A stretch of DNA of 64,000 nucleotides from assembly GCA_036785705.1 (NCBI GenBank), contig JAWUZG010000299.1, forward strand, positions 310,001-374,000, written 5' to 3'. The notes below the pieces were generated by a model. That model saw only the letters and a program-made list of their open reading frames with translations. It had not been told where the DNA came from and searched no databases. The stretch comes from Acanthornis magna (lineage: Eukaryota > Chordata > Aves > Passeriformes > Acanthizidae). The translations under genes were made by a program, and so were the position numbers. Positions 51,468 through 63,750 of the stretch are shown piece by piece. Within the stretch, counting starts at the first letter, position 1. The number at the start of each line of letters is the position of its first letter.

Positions 51468-51580
51468 TTCACAGGATGTCCAGAGTTGGAAGGAACCCAA
51501 GAGAATCATCATGGCCCTCATCATGGCCCATGGCCATCAATCTGGCCCTGCACAGGACACGCCATAGGGTGATCTTAGGA
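51468..51580 (-). mobile_element. Diverged CR1 3' end
   Basis: CAGGATGTCCAGAGTTGGAA then GGAACCCAAGAGAATCATCA and GGCCCTGCACAGGACACGCC. A 'CATCATGGCCC' word is duplicated inside it. Confidence 0.7.
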
Positions 51581-54500
51581 TCACAGTACTTGATTCAGAG
51601 GAGTTCCAGCCTCCAAGGAGGGATCCCCATACCTAGTTTTTGAAAAATAGTACCCCTAACTTGGAAAAAAGCTGGGCCAGATGGAAAAGCCTGGCTTATC
51701 AAAAAATGTGGTGGCATTTTCACACATCTTTTCAAGTGTCGTGTTCCTTCTTTTCACAGACCCGCTGAGAGGATGGACAGGCAATAAAGCCAAGGGGGCA
51801 TATCTAGTTAAAAGATAAACTAAATTAAAAATAAAATAAAATAAAAAAGAGAGAATTCAGCCCAGGAATCTCTTTCAAGTAGAAAACCAAAGCTGTGCAT
51901 GTTGTGAGACACTGAGAGACTCCTGGGCAGCTCCACCTGAGATAGTCCATGTTGCCCCAGACTTGGAATTCACATTTCAGGGGATAAAGCTGTTGTGTAG
52001 AAGTACATCGAATTACACAGCCCAAAAAGCTTTCATTTTTAGTCATGGCACCCATAACATCATACTGAATTTGCAAGCACCAATCTAAAAGCATTATTTT
52101 ACACCAAAAGATACTCAGTTTCCACCAGACATTTCTCTTGAAGTTAATCCTTCTTTTCACACAACACCAATTTATAGAATTTTTAGGAATAAAGATATTG
52201 CTTAGAAATGGATTGTAATTTTTATTTACCCCCAGAAATTATTTCATTAATAATTAAAATAATGGATGTATAAAGCCTGTGCTACCTTTGTGGCTGGAGA
52301 TATCAGTTCCTTCACACATATCACAATTCCAGTATTTCAGTTTGTTTATGTGCTCAGGTTGAGTAATCTTGATTATGGTTTTAAATATGTCAATATTTTG
52401 ATTTTGGAACTTAGAAGTTATATTCTGCATGGTAGGATACTAAACACAAATAGCCTTGTACCTTTTCAATTAAATGAACTCTTATTTCAGCTGCTGAAGG
52501 TTGTTGGCTTACTTTTTTAAAAGCAATAAATGCTGACTAGTTAATATAGCCTGAGGTGGATTAAGCAGCTGCCCTCCAAGCCTCTGTCTCACTCTCCCTT
52601 CTCAGCAAGGTAGGGGAGAAAATATGACAAAAAAAGCTTGTCAGTCTAGACAACAACAGGGGGCTCATACATCAATTACCATACAGGCAAAACAGTCCAG
52701 ATTGGGGAAGAATAATTTAGTTTATTGCCAATTAATAACAGAGTAGCATGGTGAGAAACAACCCAAAAATGAACCTTGTCATGTAAGTCCAGTGCAGACT
52801 TCAAATTGGTGGTAAGAAAAGATTTGGGAGTTGTTTTCTTCCCCAAGATTTCCACATCTCATTCTTGTCTTTTGCAGTTTTATCAGAGACAAATAATTTA
52901 TCCAAAACTGTCAATGAAAACAATGTTGACATTCTGGGTAGATAAAGATAGGACAAGAACAGAGCTGAAGAAGCCCAAGGTGATATAAGAACTGTGACTG
53001 CAACAGACAGATGATGCATGACTACTGCATAGCAATAATTTCCTGTAATAAGGGAATTATTTCCTATAATAAGGGAATAATTTCCTGTAATAACAGAAAT
53101 TCTTCCATGAGTCAGAAACAAGGCCCAATCATAACACATAGGATTTTCACAAGTTGTTATTTTAGTGTAAGATTTCACAGTTAGGGTGTGATGACTCTCT
53201 GACAACAACAGAGACAGATTTTTTATGTCCTTCTTTTTCTGTCCATTGAACAACTGTACTATGTGGTGAAAAAAAGAATGACAGCACCAGGAAAATAAGA
53301 GTTCAAAGACTGTTGCGTTTTTTTTTCTCTTGAATATCTGATGAAACCAAAGTGAGTATCATCATATTGTGTAGGTGACTAAGCGTCTCACAAAAAAAAC
53401 CCCAAACATTTTCATTAATTTTTAAGTAAGTGTTTCATAGTCATGGAGCTTTTACTAATGCCAAATGAAAATGGGATAATTATTAGACAGAATCCTGTGC
53501 TCTCCACAAACATTCCAATAACAGGATAAGCTTCAGAAAGTCTTCAGAACTTCCTAGATCCAAGAATAAACACAACTACAAAAACTTAGGGGTGTTTTTT
53601 CAGCTTTGCTGGTCATTAGGGCTTTAAAAAAGATTCTGTCTTTTCAGGTACACATGAAAAAGCCAAATTCATTCTTTTGTCTTTTTAATTTCTTACAGAG
53701 CTCTGAGTGCCTTGGAGACAGTCTGCAGCATTGACCTAGGGCAGGTTAACAGGAACACTTAAACTTCTCAGTCATTAATCTGTCACAACACAAAAATGCT
53801 ATTTCATTTTCATGAGTAAGAAAAAGCCAGGATTTCTGCAGTTTTAGTTCCTCCTGGATACCTGTTTGCTTCTCAGAGAGACTGTTTCTTTCTCTGCCCC
53901 ACTGAATTCATCTGCTCCGTAACCATAAGTAGAGACAGGAGTGAACAATCCTCAGGATATGACATTGACTGAAACTTTTAGTTATAAGCAAAAGTCCAAC
54001 TTACAGCTGCTGGTTTGTCTGCAATTATTAAAAATACTCATTAACACCAATAAAGCTTGCTGGAGATGGAGTAAGTTGAATGGATATGACTGTATAGCTA
54101 ACTTTCCTCAAATAATGTTTTTTGAAGTAGTAATGGATTACTTTGCTCTCTCATGAGATGACTGAAATTTTGGGGACTCCTCTTCCTCCTGCAAAATGCT
54201 TTAAGAAGGTCATTATTGCAAAAGCCAAGAAAGTTCCAAAATCTACAACAGATGCATTTTTCTTTGCCAAACTTCTTCTGAACCCACCTTCCCCACTTGG
54301 TCTTCCACAGAAGCTGCCACGAAGATAAAGTATTGCAGAGCTGAAGAAAAAAATGGCTCTAGGGCTCTACAGCACAAAGTTGAGCAGAGGAATTTCTGGA
54401 GCCCATCAAACCAAATGTCACCTCTCGTTGCTGTGGTGGCCCTGAGGCACAGGCAGTGTTCTCTTTAAGGTCAGGAAGTTTGTTCAGCACAGCTGTAGTA

Positions 54501-54964
54501 TCCTACCCAGTGTGCTCATTCTTAGGGAAAGAAGAGCTGTTTGACATTAGACTGAATTTTTCTGGCTGTGGTGTAAGGTTTTTCTGACTGTGCAGAGCAG
54601 TTGTATCCAAAACACAAGTACCTTTAAAAAAGAAAGAAGAATAAATACCTTTCAACCCAAAGTCATAAGACAATTAAGTTGTCATGAAAGGCCACCCTTA
54701 TAGAAATATTTTCTCCAATAACTATGTTGGCTATCTTTTGAATGAGGCTGAAATATCCAAGCAGGATATCAACATTTCCAAATACACTTACTGCTTTAAA
54801 AATGCTGATATGCACAGGATGGTGGTCAGTAAGTTGAGATGCTTCTTTGCACAATAAAAATAATTTAAAATACAAATAAATTAAAAACAATCCCAAAACC
54901 ACAAACCATAATAAACCATGAGGAAAGTGAGAAGCACAGTAAAATGGACTGTTCCTCTTCAGGG
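51581..54964. other. Gene-free AT-rich interval
   Basis: It contains the 21-nt tandem repeat at 53034-53096; no exon is supported. Confidence 0.4.
53034..53096. repeat. Tandem repeat, 3 x 21 nt
   Basis: AATAATTTCCTGTAATAAGG-type units start at 53034, 53055 and 53076, each exactly 21 nt with a few changes. The unit length is a multiple of three but the region is not coding on either strand. Confidence 0.92.
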
Positions 54965-55312
54965 TCATCCCTTGTGTGACCTGTGCAGATGGCTCTGGAT
55001 TGCTCTACGCAAGTCCCTGACAGGAGGCTGGAGCCAGGTCAGGCTCTGCTCCCAGGGAACAAGGGACAAGAGCAAATGACCTCAAGTTGCTTCAGAGAAG
55101 GTTTAGATTGGACATCAGGACAAAATTTTCCATGGCACAGGCTGCTGAGGGCAATGGTGGAATCCCCATCCCTGGAAGGGTTCAAAAGATATGTGGATGT
55201 GGCACTTGGGGACATGGTCTGGTGCTGATCCTGGTGGTGGTGCTGGGTTGCAAGTTGGACTTGATGATCTCAGAGGTCTTCTCCAAACGTAACAATTCCA
55301 TGATTCCATCAC
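54965..55312 (+). mobile_element. CR1 3' fragment
   Basis: CCCTGACAGGAGGCTGGAGC, CCAGGGAACAAGGGACAAGA, GGACATCAGGACAAAATTTT and TTGGACTTGATGATCTCAGA in CR1 order, ending ATTCCATGATTCC. Confidence 0.88.
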
Positions 55313-58300
55313 CACCAGACATGGATTCATGCATCAGGCAGAATTGCACTGTAGTTTCCTCATGCTATCCTACCATTTGGCTCTTTGGGTCTGGGAGCAG
55401 AAGTTCAATTTCAGCCCTCTGGAGTGGAGTAAACTTCCCAGGTTTTAGCAGACTTTCTCTGGAAGTCAGGAGAGTGAGTTGCTCCGAGGACAATCAGCTC
55501 TAGTTAAATCCTCTATCAGCAGCAGCATTGCAATATTGTGTTTAGCTTTTCCAGTTAAGCAGATTGCAGCACTGATGGGAGATAATGTGATTATCTTGGT
55601 TACATATTTCTTAGCAATAGTGAAGCCAGAAAGAAATGGCAGGAGAGAACTGGATAATAAATGTAAATAATGGAAGAGCCTTAAATGTAAGGCATTCTTT
55701 AGATCAAATATTAATAATCACAAGTCTCCAACAATGAATAAATGTGCTTGTTATTAAGTCCATTTTCTAAATGAAGCTCCTTTTATCTGAGGATGCAGTC
55801 CACATTCCTCAGCTTTGATCAAACTTATCTCCCAGCAATTAAATTAACAGTGTCCTACATTTTTGATTCTAAGCACTCTGAACCTTTTTTTATTACAGAG
55901 GTTTGTTGACATCATAGCTCATGGAATTGTTTGTCGTACTCAATTAGAGTAAAACAGGGCAGTTCTACCCACAGCTGAGGTTTATTCTTTCTCCATAGAA
56001 ATGTACTGAGAGTACATTCATCATAGCAATAACATTAGATTAAGAGTAGACTTCTGAAAAGTCTGTTTTTCAGGATCCCCCTCCAGCTAAACCAAACCAT
56101 TATCAATCATTTCCAAGTGTACAGACTGAGCTGTTTCTCATGTTCTGTTCAGATGTGTCTCATGTTGCACCTTCCCCAACCAAATGTTTTGCTTTCCCAT
56201 CTTGTAGAAACTGGTTCTGCACATGAGCCAGAAGATAAAATTGTTGAAGGCTGACAAACTGCGGCTCCAGAGGAGTTTCAAGTAAATATTGGCTGTTACT
56301 GGTACTGGTGTTGGTCTGGATTCTGGAGATAGTGATAAGAAAATTCTATTAACCTTAGCTTTAGTATTCTTAAAATCTCAAGACTGATTTCAGTCCACTC
56401 TCTAGAATACACCTCACAAATATTCTTACAGGCCTGGGTCAGAACTCCAACCTTCCTGTGGCCAATCCAAAGGGGTTTAAATAATCTAAACATAAAGGTT
56501 GTGAGAAGCAAGGTTGTCAAAGAGTAACTCAAATCACATTACCAACACTATGAAAAGCTCAGCTCTGCAGGAGATGCAGGACAGTGAGATGTTCATTTGT
56601 TACACTGCTGTGGTAGTAGCTGGAGAAATATGGTTACTCCTTTTCAACAGCTGGGTCAGGTTCACACAGCAAGGACTGAATTACCCCATATTTACTGTGA
56701 GATACCAAGAGTAAAGAACCACACGAATTTAGGCTATTTCCCATTCATATGCTGAGTTTTCCAGCGAAGAATCCCTGTATTCCATGTCCTGCTTGCTACA
56801 CTGGAATAGTTTCCTATGAAGCCATATGGAAACTTGTATCCCTGTTCAAGGATTCCTGAAGGAAAACAAACTATCTCCCATGTCTGTGAACAGAGGCATG
56901 AGAGTAAGCCGGCTGATGGTTGTGGGGTAACTCCAGATACATCCCTCAATTTTCTATAGGAACACAATTCAGGAGCAGCTGGGTCCAGAAGGGAACAACA
57001 AATTGCTATGACTTTTAAGCCATGTCATCATAAAAATCCAGGAATTACAGGGATACCAAACTTTAGAGGACTGCTTGAGTTAATTTTACTTTACTGTGGC
57101 TTTTTAACTGGGACAAAGGAAAGCCCTAACAGGACACAAAACAAGTGACCAATCCATTAACAGTGGACTATAAGAAAAAACAACAACTAAGCCTAACTTT
57201 GCCTTTTTCATGCAACTAGTGAGTAGATTCGGGGGAAATGGATGGATTAGGAATATCAACTCAGTCAATTTATTTTTTCATTACTTCAATATCGGTCTCT
57301 TCCCTTATGATGACATTCAAGGCCCTACCTGTGGGGATCAGGGCGTGGTCCTGAACAACCAGCCCGTGTTTCTGCTGGATTCACCCAAGGCTGATTAGAT
57401 TGCTGTGCATTGCCTTAGGGTTGCTCTCCATTTTAAAGATCACCCACATGATTTTCCAAAGCACAGAAGGGAGAGAAAGGAAATAGCAATGTCTTCAGGA
57501 GCTTGCCATTATGGAAGTATTAAGGTCAACTTACCTTTCCTTGACAAAGCATAAAATTGTTATTCATTAGGAATTAGAAATCAGTAGAACCTTAATAAAG
57601 GATTAATTTTATTATAATTAAAAGCAACCCAATTTTTTAATCTTTCATATGTCTGTTACTTGCTTAATAAAAAACTGATATTTTGAGCAACATGTCTAAT
57701 AATGCTTCTGTGGATGTTCAGATGAATTGAACAGAACTCATAACGGAGTCAAAACTAATTGATTCTATGCAGACACAATGTTATTTCCAAAAGCATTTTT
57801 AAAAAAGGAAGAAAAAAAGAGACATTTAGAGTAATAGTCGTGTCTCATTTGTGCCTTTGAAAATCTTCCCTCCAAACCCCGAAGTGCCATTTTAACAAAC
57901 TGCTAGATTTAATTCAGGACAAAAAAAGCTTTGTGTTGGGTATGGCAGGAATCTTGACATTTCTCTAGGAAAACTATTAGTCTGGAAATACTTCTAACAC
58001 CAGTGATATTAATTGCCTCCCAGGGGTGTCAGCTGGAGTGGGATGGGAGGAGGGCATAGCAGAGGAAAAGCTCCTTCTTCAGAGTGACTGATTCCCAACT
58101 CTGGCCCTTCCTGCCACGTCTCTGCCAATCCTGGCATGTGCCCACATGTTGGATGAATAATTCCACCACACTTAGGGCAAGTACATCAATGGCAGGTTTT
58201 TCCCTGTTTTGCCTCAGTTTTTTTCATTTTGAAAAATTAAATTGAAATTAATTTTTTTTTTTTTTTTTCATTTTCCAGGGCACAAGGAGGTGCATAAACT

Positions 58301-58916
58301 GATATCATTTTATGGATTGGGATACGGTATGAAAGCTTTTCTTTTTAATCCTCACCTTTTCCATTTCAGATCCGACACTGTTCTGAGAAGCTCTTTTACT
58401 TGTCACAGTGCAAGCTCTATGAAATTGGACTCAAACTTGCTTTTTTGGGCTAAACATCAACAGAATGCAGCCATTTCACAAAATAGCAAAGAATATGAAC
58501 TGCATAAGTCTTCCCATATAGCTAAATCCTATAAATATCTTATACTGAAATACTGCCAATGACTTCAGAAATCTCAGCCAAATTAAAGGTGAATGAGGGA
58601 ACAGAAACTGAGGGCATTGAAAACCGAATGTAATTTTTACGTTGAAAAATCAGATTTCTTTTTAAATTACCTAGACTAGTAGATGGACAACTCTTCTGAA
58701 AAATTAGCAATTGCTACCACTCCAGAATCATAATTTTAAGATCTGCAATTGATTCAAGATTCCAGTGAACTTTTTCACAAAAATTACTAATTTCCCTTAT
58801 ATTTTCTATTTTCTCAATTATCAGAAAATGAGAACTTTTTCTCAAAATCGAGTTGCAGAGACACAAGAAAATTCTGGCACCTGAAGGAAGCCAACAGAAA
58901 AACGGAGACTACTTAA
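55313..58916. other. Gene-free AT-rich interval
   Basis: A T-run of about 19 nt is at 58251-58269. No exon is supported. Confidence 0.4.
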
Positions 58917-59205
58917 AATGGCCTGGAGCGATAGGACAAGGGGGAATGGCTTCAAAATGACAGAGGGCAGGTTTAGCTGCAGATTGGGAAGGAATTGTTC
59001 CCTGGGAGGGTGGGCAGGCCCTGGCACAGGTGCCCAGAGAAGCTGTGGCTGCCCCTGGATCCCTGGCAGTGCCCAAGGCCAGGTTGGACATTGGGGCTTG
59101 GAGCAGCCTGGGACAGTGGGAGGTGTCCCTGCCATGGCAGGGGTGGCACTGGGTGGGCTTTAAGGCCCTTCCAACCCAATCCATTCTGGGATTCTGGGAT
59201 TCCAG
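58917..59205 (+). mobile_element. CR1 3' fragment left of duplication copy B
   Basis: Standard CR1 3' region ending ATTCTGGGATTCTGGGATTC. It is the same subtype and orientation as the CR1 at 63505-63750, so the 59206-63504 segment is bracketed by direct CR1 copies. Confidence 0.88.
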
Positions 59206-60340
59206 GACTCAGCTCCTCAGCACCTCATTGGTGCCGCGAGGTGCTCAGCGCCGCCTCAGTGAGCTGCAGCTGCCCTTGGCCTGAGCTCAGGAGGATTTTC
59301 CCTTTGCCTTGGCAAGCCCCTGGCACACACGGAGCCTTTCAGCCCACAGCAGTGCCCCTCTGGGGCAGCACCAAGAGATTCACAGCCTCGCAAGGCTGGG
59401 CTGCCACCCCATGTGCTGCAGCTCCTGCCAGGCCTGCTCAGGGAGCGCAGGCAGCTCTGCACACATCTCCTGGGAATTGCTCACGGGGAGGGAGCAGGAG
59501 CTGCACACTGCACACACAAACCGAGCATCTGCTTTGCTGTGAACCCCAATGCCAGGCCGTGCCCAGCGTGGCACATTGTGCCATCCTGGAGCTTTCAGCT
59601 GCACAGTGTGTGTGGCCAAGCACGTGTCCTCTCAGGCTCGTTGTCTCAGCAGATTTTCACCCAGGCTGCAAGAGCTGCATTTGCAAATGCATTGGAGTGC
59701 TGCAGCACCTCTGCAGGCACCTGACCCAGCCCGTGGGATCCAATGTCCTGGCAGGAAAATCACCGTGGGCCTCACAGCGAGTTCCCCACAACAGCCTGGG
59801 AGCTGCTGTCCTGCACAACAGGCAGCTCTGGAAAATCTCCTCGGCGTGGCTGAGAGCACTCCTCCCTTCAGAGATCCTACACAATGAGCTCTGCGCCAGG
59901 GCAGCTCTCTAGGAGGAGAAGTGCACACAACAAAAGGGCTTTTGCATCAAACCAAGGCCTTGTGGCACAAGTCACAAGGACTTGGTGTCCCCGCATCCCT
60001 CCCGCCCCAGACAGAGCCTTTCTCCTCTGCCCCACACAGCACACACTGCACCGGCCCAGAGACCAAAAGGCTTCGGCCTGCAGGAGCTTCCCCCAAATCA
60101 ATGACTGCAGCGCAATGAAAACAACGAGCGCTTCTGATTTATCAATTCCATCAATTTATTTCAACAAAAGCATCTTATGGAATGTGTTCTGATAGAGCAA
60201 GAGCTACAGCTCAAGTGCCTAAGGAACATATTCCAGAGGAACATATTCCAGGCCAAATGCTGAATAATATTATCTATCAGAAAAAAAAAGAGCTTCTTAC
60301 CACTTTTCTTTAAAAACTAGTGTCTAGTTTAAACCTCCAG
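59206..60340. other. Unassigned GC-richer block next to duplication copy B
   Basis: Base composition differs clearly from the AT-rich interval to the left. Every frame is interrupted by stops except a plus-strand frame that runs in from the CR1 (58995-59912), which I do not believe is coding. A direct repeat of AGGAACATATTCCAG lies at 60225-60253. The block may be the 3' part of the duplicated cassette that, for copy A, lies outside the window. Confidence 0.4.
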
Positions 60341-60448
60341 AACACTTTACCTTGTTTAATTAATTTATTAATTTAGTTAATTTAGTTAATAGGGTTTCAT
60401 TTTAATTAATTTATTTAGTTATTAATTTTTATTAATTTAATACCTTAA

Positions 60449-60454
60449 TTTATT
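60449..60454 (-). terminator. Candidate polyadenylation signal, gene copy B
   Basis: AATAAA on the minus strand about 650 nt after the stop codon, at the same aligned place as in copy A. It lies in AT-rich DNA, so a chance match is possible. Confidence 0.3.
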
Positions 60455-61105
60455 ATTTAAACAGGAATAGAAGGCATGAGATAGCCTTTATCCTATTATC
60501 GTAAATACTAGAAGAGAGCTTATTAACATCTACCCATATTTTAACCTACAGAATTTTACTCTATTAAATTCTCCTACTTCTGCTCCTCCTCAAATTCTTG
60601 AGGCAGCAGCTACAATGGCACCTCAGTCATGAGCCTCCTGGCCCTGCAGCAGATGGACACTGCCACCCAACTTGGTGGCATCTGCAGAATGACTGAGGGT
60701 GCCCTCAGTTGTCTTGTCCAGTTCGTTGAAAATGTCACTGCCAGAGTCAGGGTTTGGTTATTTAGACCAGAGCCTTGACTTGCTTTGTCACGTCTCGTGT
60801 CCTGGTCACGTCCATGTCACAAAGAGCAGAATGCTCTTTGGTTGGGGCCTTGCCAGAGGGGTGAAGGTGCCTTTTAACCACATTGGGTGGGCAAGGGCAC
60901 CTCTCCATGCCAAGCCTGCAGTCGCATGCCAAGAGCTGTGACAATGCCTGGGACAGTGCAAAGGCACTGCAGATCCTCCAGCCAAGGCATCGCTCTCTGC
61001 AGGGCCTGGCTCAGGGGCTGTGCACAAACACACGGTGTGTGGAGAGAAGGAGAGGAAGGGCAGAGCCTTCCAGAGCTCATTCCAGTGCTTGTGCCTCCGT
61101 GGGTG

Positions 61106-62617
61106 TTACAGTATTGGCATCAGCACGGGGCCATGGGATGGCTCCTGTGACAGGAGCACTTGAATGAGGTGTCCGAAGCTCCACAATGCGCTGTGCAGAG
61201 CCCTGAGTGCCCTCCTGAAGCGAGACGGTCGCCGCTCGGTGACAGCCATGACTGAATGCAGGTGTTTCAAGTGCTTGAGTGACCCCTTGTCCCAGTCCAG
61301 AAAGTACAGTCCCCAAGTGCCATCTGGAGGTTTCCATGGGAGGGGCTCTGAGGCTCTCTCATCATCACTGCTCCACGACAGGTCACTGCTTTGTGATGAC
61401 CACAAGTCACTTGGGAGGGACATGGAGCCACTGTCCTCGTCAGCGCTCCCACTCAGGTCTCTGTCTTCAGCCCAGGCCTCAAACGGGAGAGACCCTGAGC
61501 CACTCTCTTCCTCACTGCTCAGCTCTGCGTCTTCAGGCCATTCTTCTTCCCCAGGGAGGGACCCTGGGGCGCTCTCCTCCTCAGAGCTCCAGCTCAGGGG
61601 TGTGAGCTCTGCCCACGCTGTGGACGGCCCTGGCAAAGTGCTCACACACCTGAGCTCCTCAGAGCTGGACCCCTCCTCAGCTGGTGCCTCTGGCGGGCAC
61701 GGCTCTGCTTCTGCCCCTGCCCCCTGCCCACCGAGATCTTCCAGCTGGCTGGGCGAGGGGCTGGGCGGGCACCTGTCCATCGCCGGGGATGGAGTCGAGG
61801 CCTTTTTCCTGCTGGGAGGGGCTCTGCTGGGCAGAGCTGGGCCTTGGCCTGAGGCTGTGCACGGCTGAAGGTTCCCGTGCTCTGCCCAGGCCTCGCGTGG
61901 CCTCACAGGGGGAACCTCTTCTCCTCTGCTCCGGCTTGGGTCTCGTCCTTCTTCTTGGGACAGCTCTTCGGGGCTGTCCACCTTAGAGAATTCCTCCACC
62001 ATGGAGGACGCCCTCTCCTCCATGTCCGGTGCTGTCAGGACAGCCCCCGCTGCTGCCCCTGCCCCCTGCCCACCCAGAGCTTCCAGCTGGCCGGGCTCCG
62101 GGCCGGGCGGGCAGCAGGGGCTGTGCGGGCCAGCTGCCCGGCTCTCTGGGCCTGCTGCGGGGGCTGCTGCTGCCGTCCCTGCCCCCGTGCCCTCATGCAG
62201 GGGCCGCTGTGTCCCCGGCTGCTGGCCGCGTCGCCGGATCACAGCCGCCATCCTGCTCACCATGGCACGGGAGGCGCGCCGCAGCGAGTGCAGCAGAGCC
62301 CTGGGGCTGTGCGGGGCCGCTGCCCGGCTCTCTGCTGCTGCCGCCTGCGTGCCACAGGCAGCACAGGAGTCACGGTGCTCCTCAGCTTCCTGCGGGGCTG
62401 CCCGTGACTCACAGCTCGGCACCTGCACGCACGACGAGCACCATGAGGCCGAGGCGGCCGCGGGGCCTGGCACCCACTGCCCTGGCACAGCAGCTCCCTC
62501 CGTGCCCGCAAGCCCGGCCCCGGCCCCGAGCGCATCCCTTACCTTCTGCCGCTTCCCGAACAGCAGCCACTTCTTCTTCCGAAGAACGTCGGTGCTCCTC
62601 TCCATGTCCGTGGACAT
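61106..62617 (-). CDS. Unrecognised two-exon gene, copy B (exon 1 62617-62543, exon 2 62422-61106)
   Basis: Paralogue of the gene at 744-2258 with the same promoter, intron and domain order; 463 residues. The ATG at 62617 is the first after the TATA box and has G at -3. Residues 4-12 differ almost completely from copy A (DMERSTDVL against VEKTIEVE, one codon longer), while the KKKWLLFGKRQK that follows is unchanged. In exon 2 I count about 16 amino acid replacements, about 7 silent changes and a two-codon deletion in the Glu run of the acidic repeats. The first 128 codons of exon 2 appear identical. The stop is TAA in place of TGA. No frame break is present in either copy. Function is unknown: a basic N terminus, a basic helix-like segment and acidic Ser/Glu repeats would suit a nucleic acid or chromatin partner, but that is a guess. 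Confidence 0.68.
   Translation of the reverse strand: MSTDMERSTDVLRKKKWLLFGKRQKVRDALGAGAGLAGTEGAAVPGQWVPGPAAASASWCSSCVQVPSCESRAAPQEAEEHRDSCAACGTQAAAAESRAAAPHSPRALLHSLRRASRAMVSRMAAVIRRRGQQPGTQRPLHEGTGAGTAAAAPAAGPESRAAGPHSPCCPPGPEPGQLEALGGQGAGAAAGAVLTAPDMEERASSMVEEFSKVDSPEELSQEEGRDPSRSRGEEVPPVRPREAWAEHGNLQPCTASGQGPALPSRAPPSRKKASTPSPAMDRCPPSPSPSQLEDLGGQGAGAEAEPCPPEAPAEEGSSSEELRCVSTLPGPSTAWAELTPLSWSSEEESAPGSLPGEEEWPEDAELSSEEESGSGSLPFEAWAEDRDLSGSADEDSGSMSLPSDLWSSQSSDLSWSSDDERASEPLPWKPPDGTWGLYFLDWDKGSLKHLKHLHSVMAVTERRPSRFRRALRALHSALWSFGHLIQVLLSQEPSHGPVLMPIL
62423..62542 (-). other. Predicted 120-nt intron of gene copy B
   Basis: Same donor (AAG|GTAAGG) and acceptor (GTGCGTGCAG) as copy A. It is open in frame and without visible differences from copy A. 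Confidence 0.6.
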
Positions 62618-62709
62618 CTCTGAGTCGCTCCGACGCTGCGCTCTCCCGGGAGATGCTGTCTGCTGGCACAGGAGCTCTCCTGGGAGAAGGCACCCCGGCG
62701 CTCTGGGTG

Positions 62710-62743
62710 CCCTTTTATGCCCTCCTGCTCGGGGCGTGTCCCC
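62710..62743 (-). promoter_or_regulatory. TATA-box core promoter of gene copy B
   Basis: CATAAAAGGG on the minus strand at 62719-62710, with the same GGGGACACGCCCC element just upstream, both unchanged from copy A. The ATG lies about 93 nt downstream. Confidence 0.6.
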
Positions 62744-63504
62744 AGGTGTCACAATGGGCTCTGGGCACACGCAGCCACATGTCACAAAGGAGCCTGGAAC
62801 GCGCTGCTGTCCCCATGGCCACTCCCCAGCAGCCCTGGGCCAGCGGCGGGGGGGGCTCAGAACCAGCTGCAAACCGCTGGAACAGCTGGCAGCGGCTGGG
62901 ACAGGAGTGTGCAAAGAGTGCGGGGCCAGAGCTGTCACACAGCTTCAGCAGGGACACAGCAATGGCTGCAAATGAAATCCGTGCATGCGCCACTGCTTTA
63001 AAAAAGTGTCTTTTCACATCGTGCACTGCTGTAAAGTGAAGAAGGCATCGCTGCAGGCTGAAATTTATATATAAACAATTACAAGTTATAAAGAATCATG
63101 GAAAATGTTCCAAAAAAATCCAAACCCATAATTTTATTGGTGTCTATTAGCTGTAATAATTGCCCACTCAGCAGAGAATTCCCTTCTAAAATCAGGAGAG
63201 AGACCCCACAGAAAAATGCAGAGGCTATTGCCCAGGGAACATGTGCAACACCAAGTTTAGGATGAAAGACTGTGATGTGAAAATCCTGGGCTCATTGGGA
63301 AAAAGGGTTTCCTTCCACCTCCGTTAATATCTACATAATTTTCCCCTTTATAATGAAAAGTAAAACACAGGAGGACTGACATGATTCAGGACACAAAGGA
63401 AAATCTCCCAAGATGAGTTGTTGGAATAGAGCTTCAAAAGTGGCTGAAATGTTCACATAGCTCTGATTGAAACTGGGAAATTACAAGAGGAAATAAAGGT
63501 GAAC

Positions 63505-63750
63505 ATTCCAGTGCAGGAGGGCAGAGTTAGATGGGATTTTGGGAAGGAATTGTTCCCTGGGAGGGTGGGCAGGCCCTGGCACAGGTGCCCAGAGAAGCTG
63601 TGGCTGCCCCTGGATCCCTGGCAGTGCCGAAGGCCAGGCTGGACATTGGGGCTTGGAGCAGCCTGGGACAGTGGGAGGTGTCCCTGCCCATGGTAGGGGT
63701 GGCACTGGATGGGCTGTAAGGGCCCTTCCAACCAAAAGCATTCTGTGATT
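63505..63750 (+). mobile_element. CR1 LINE 3' fragment at the right edge of duplication copy B
   Basis: It is the same insertion as 3127-3395, with the same left junction (GAACATTCCAGTGCAGG), and ends AGCATTCTGTGATTATTC. Confidence 0.88.

Larger units (their letters stand above)
60391..63750. repeat. Segmental duplication, copy B
   Basis: It aligns to 1-3395 in the same orientation with small indels. The similarity ends on the right at the 3' terminus of the shared CR1. The left limit cannot be set because copy A is cut by the window edge. Confidence 0.95.

Noticed and set aside
58995..59912. 305-codon plus-strand open frame
   Set aside because: It starts inside a CR1 3' fragment and continues into the GC-rich block without coding character, promoter or matching copy.
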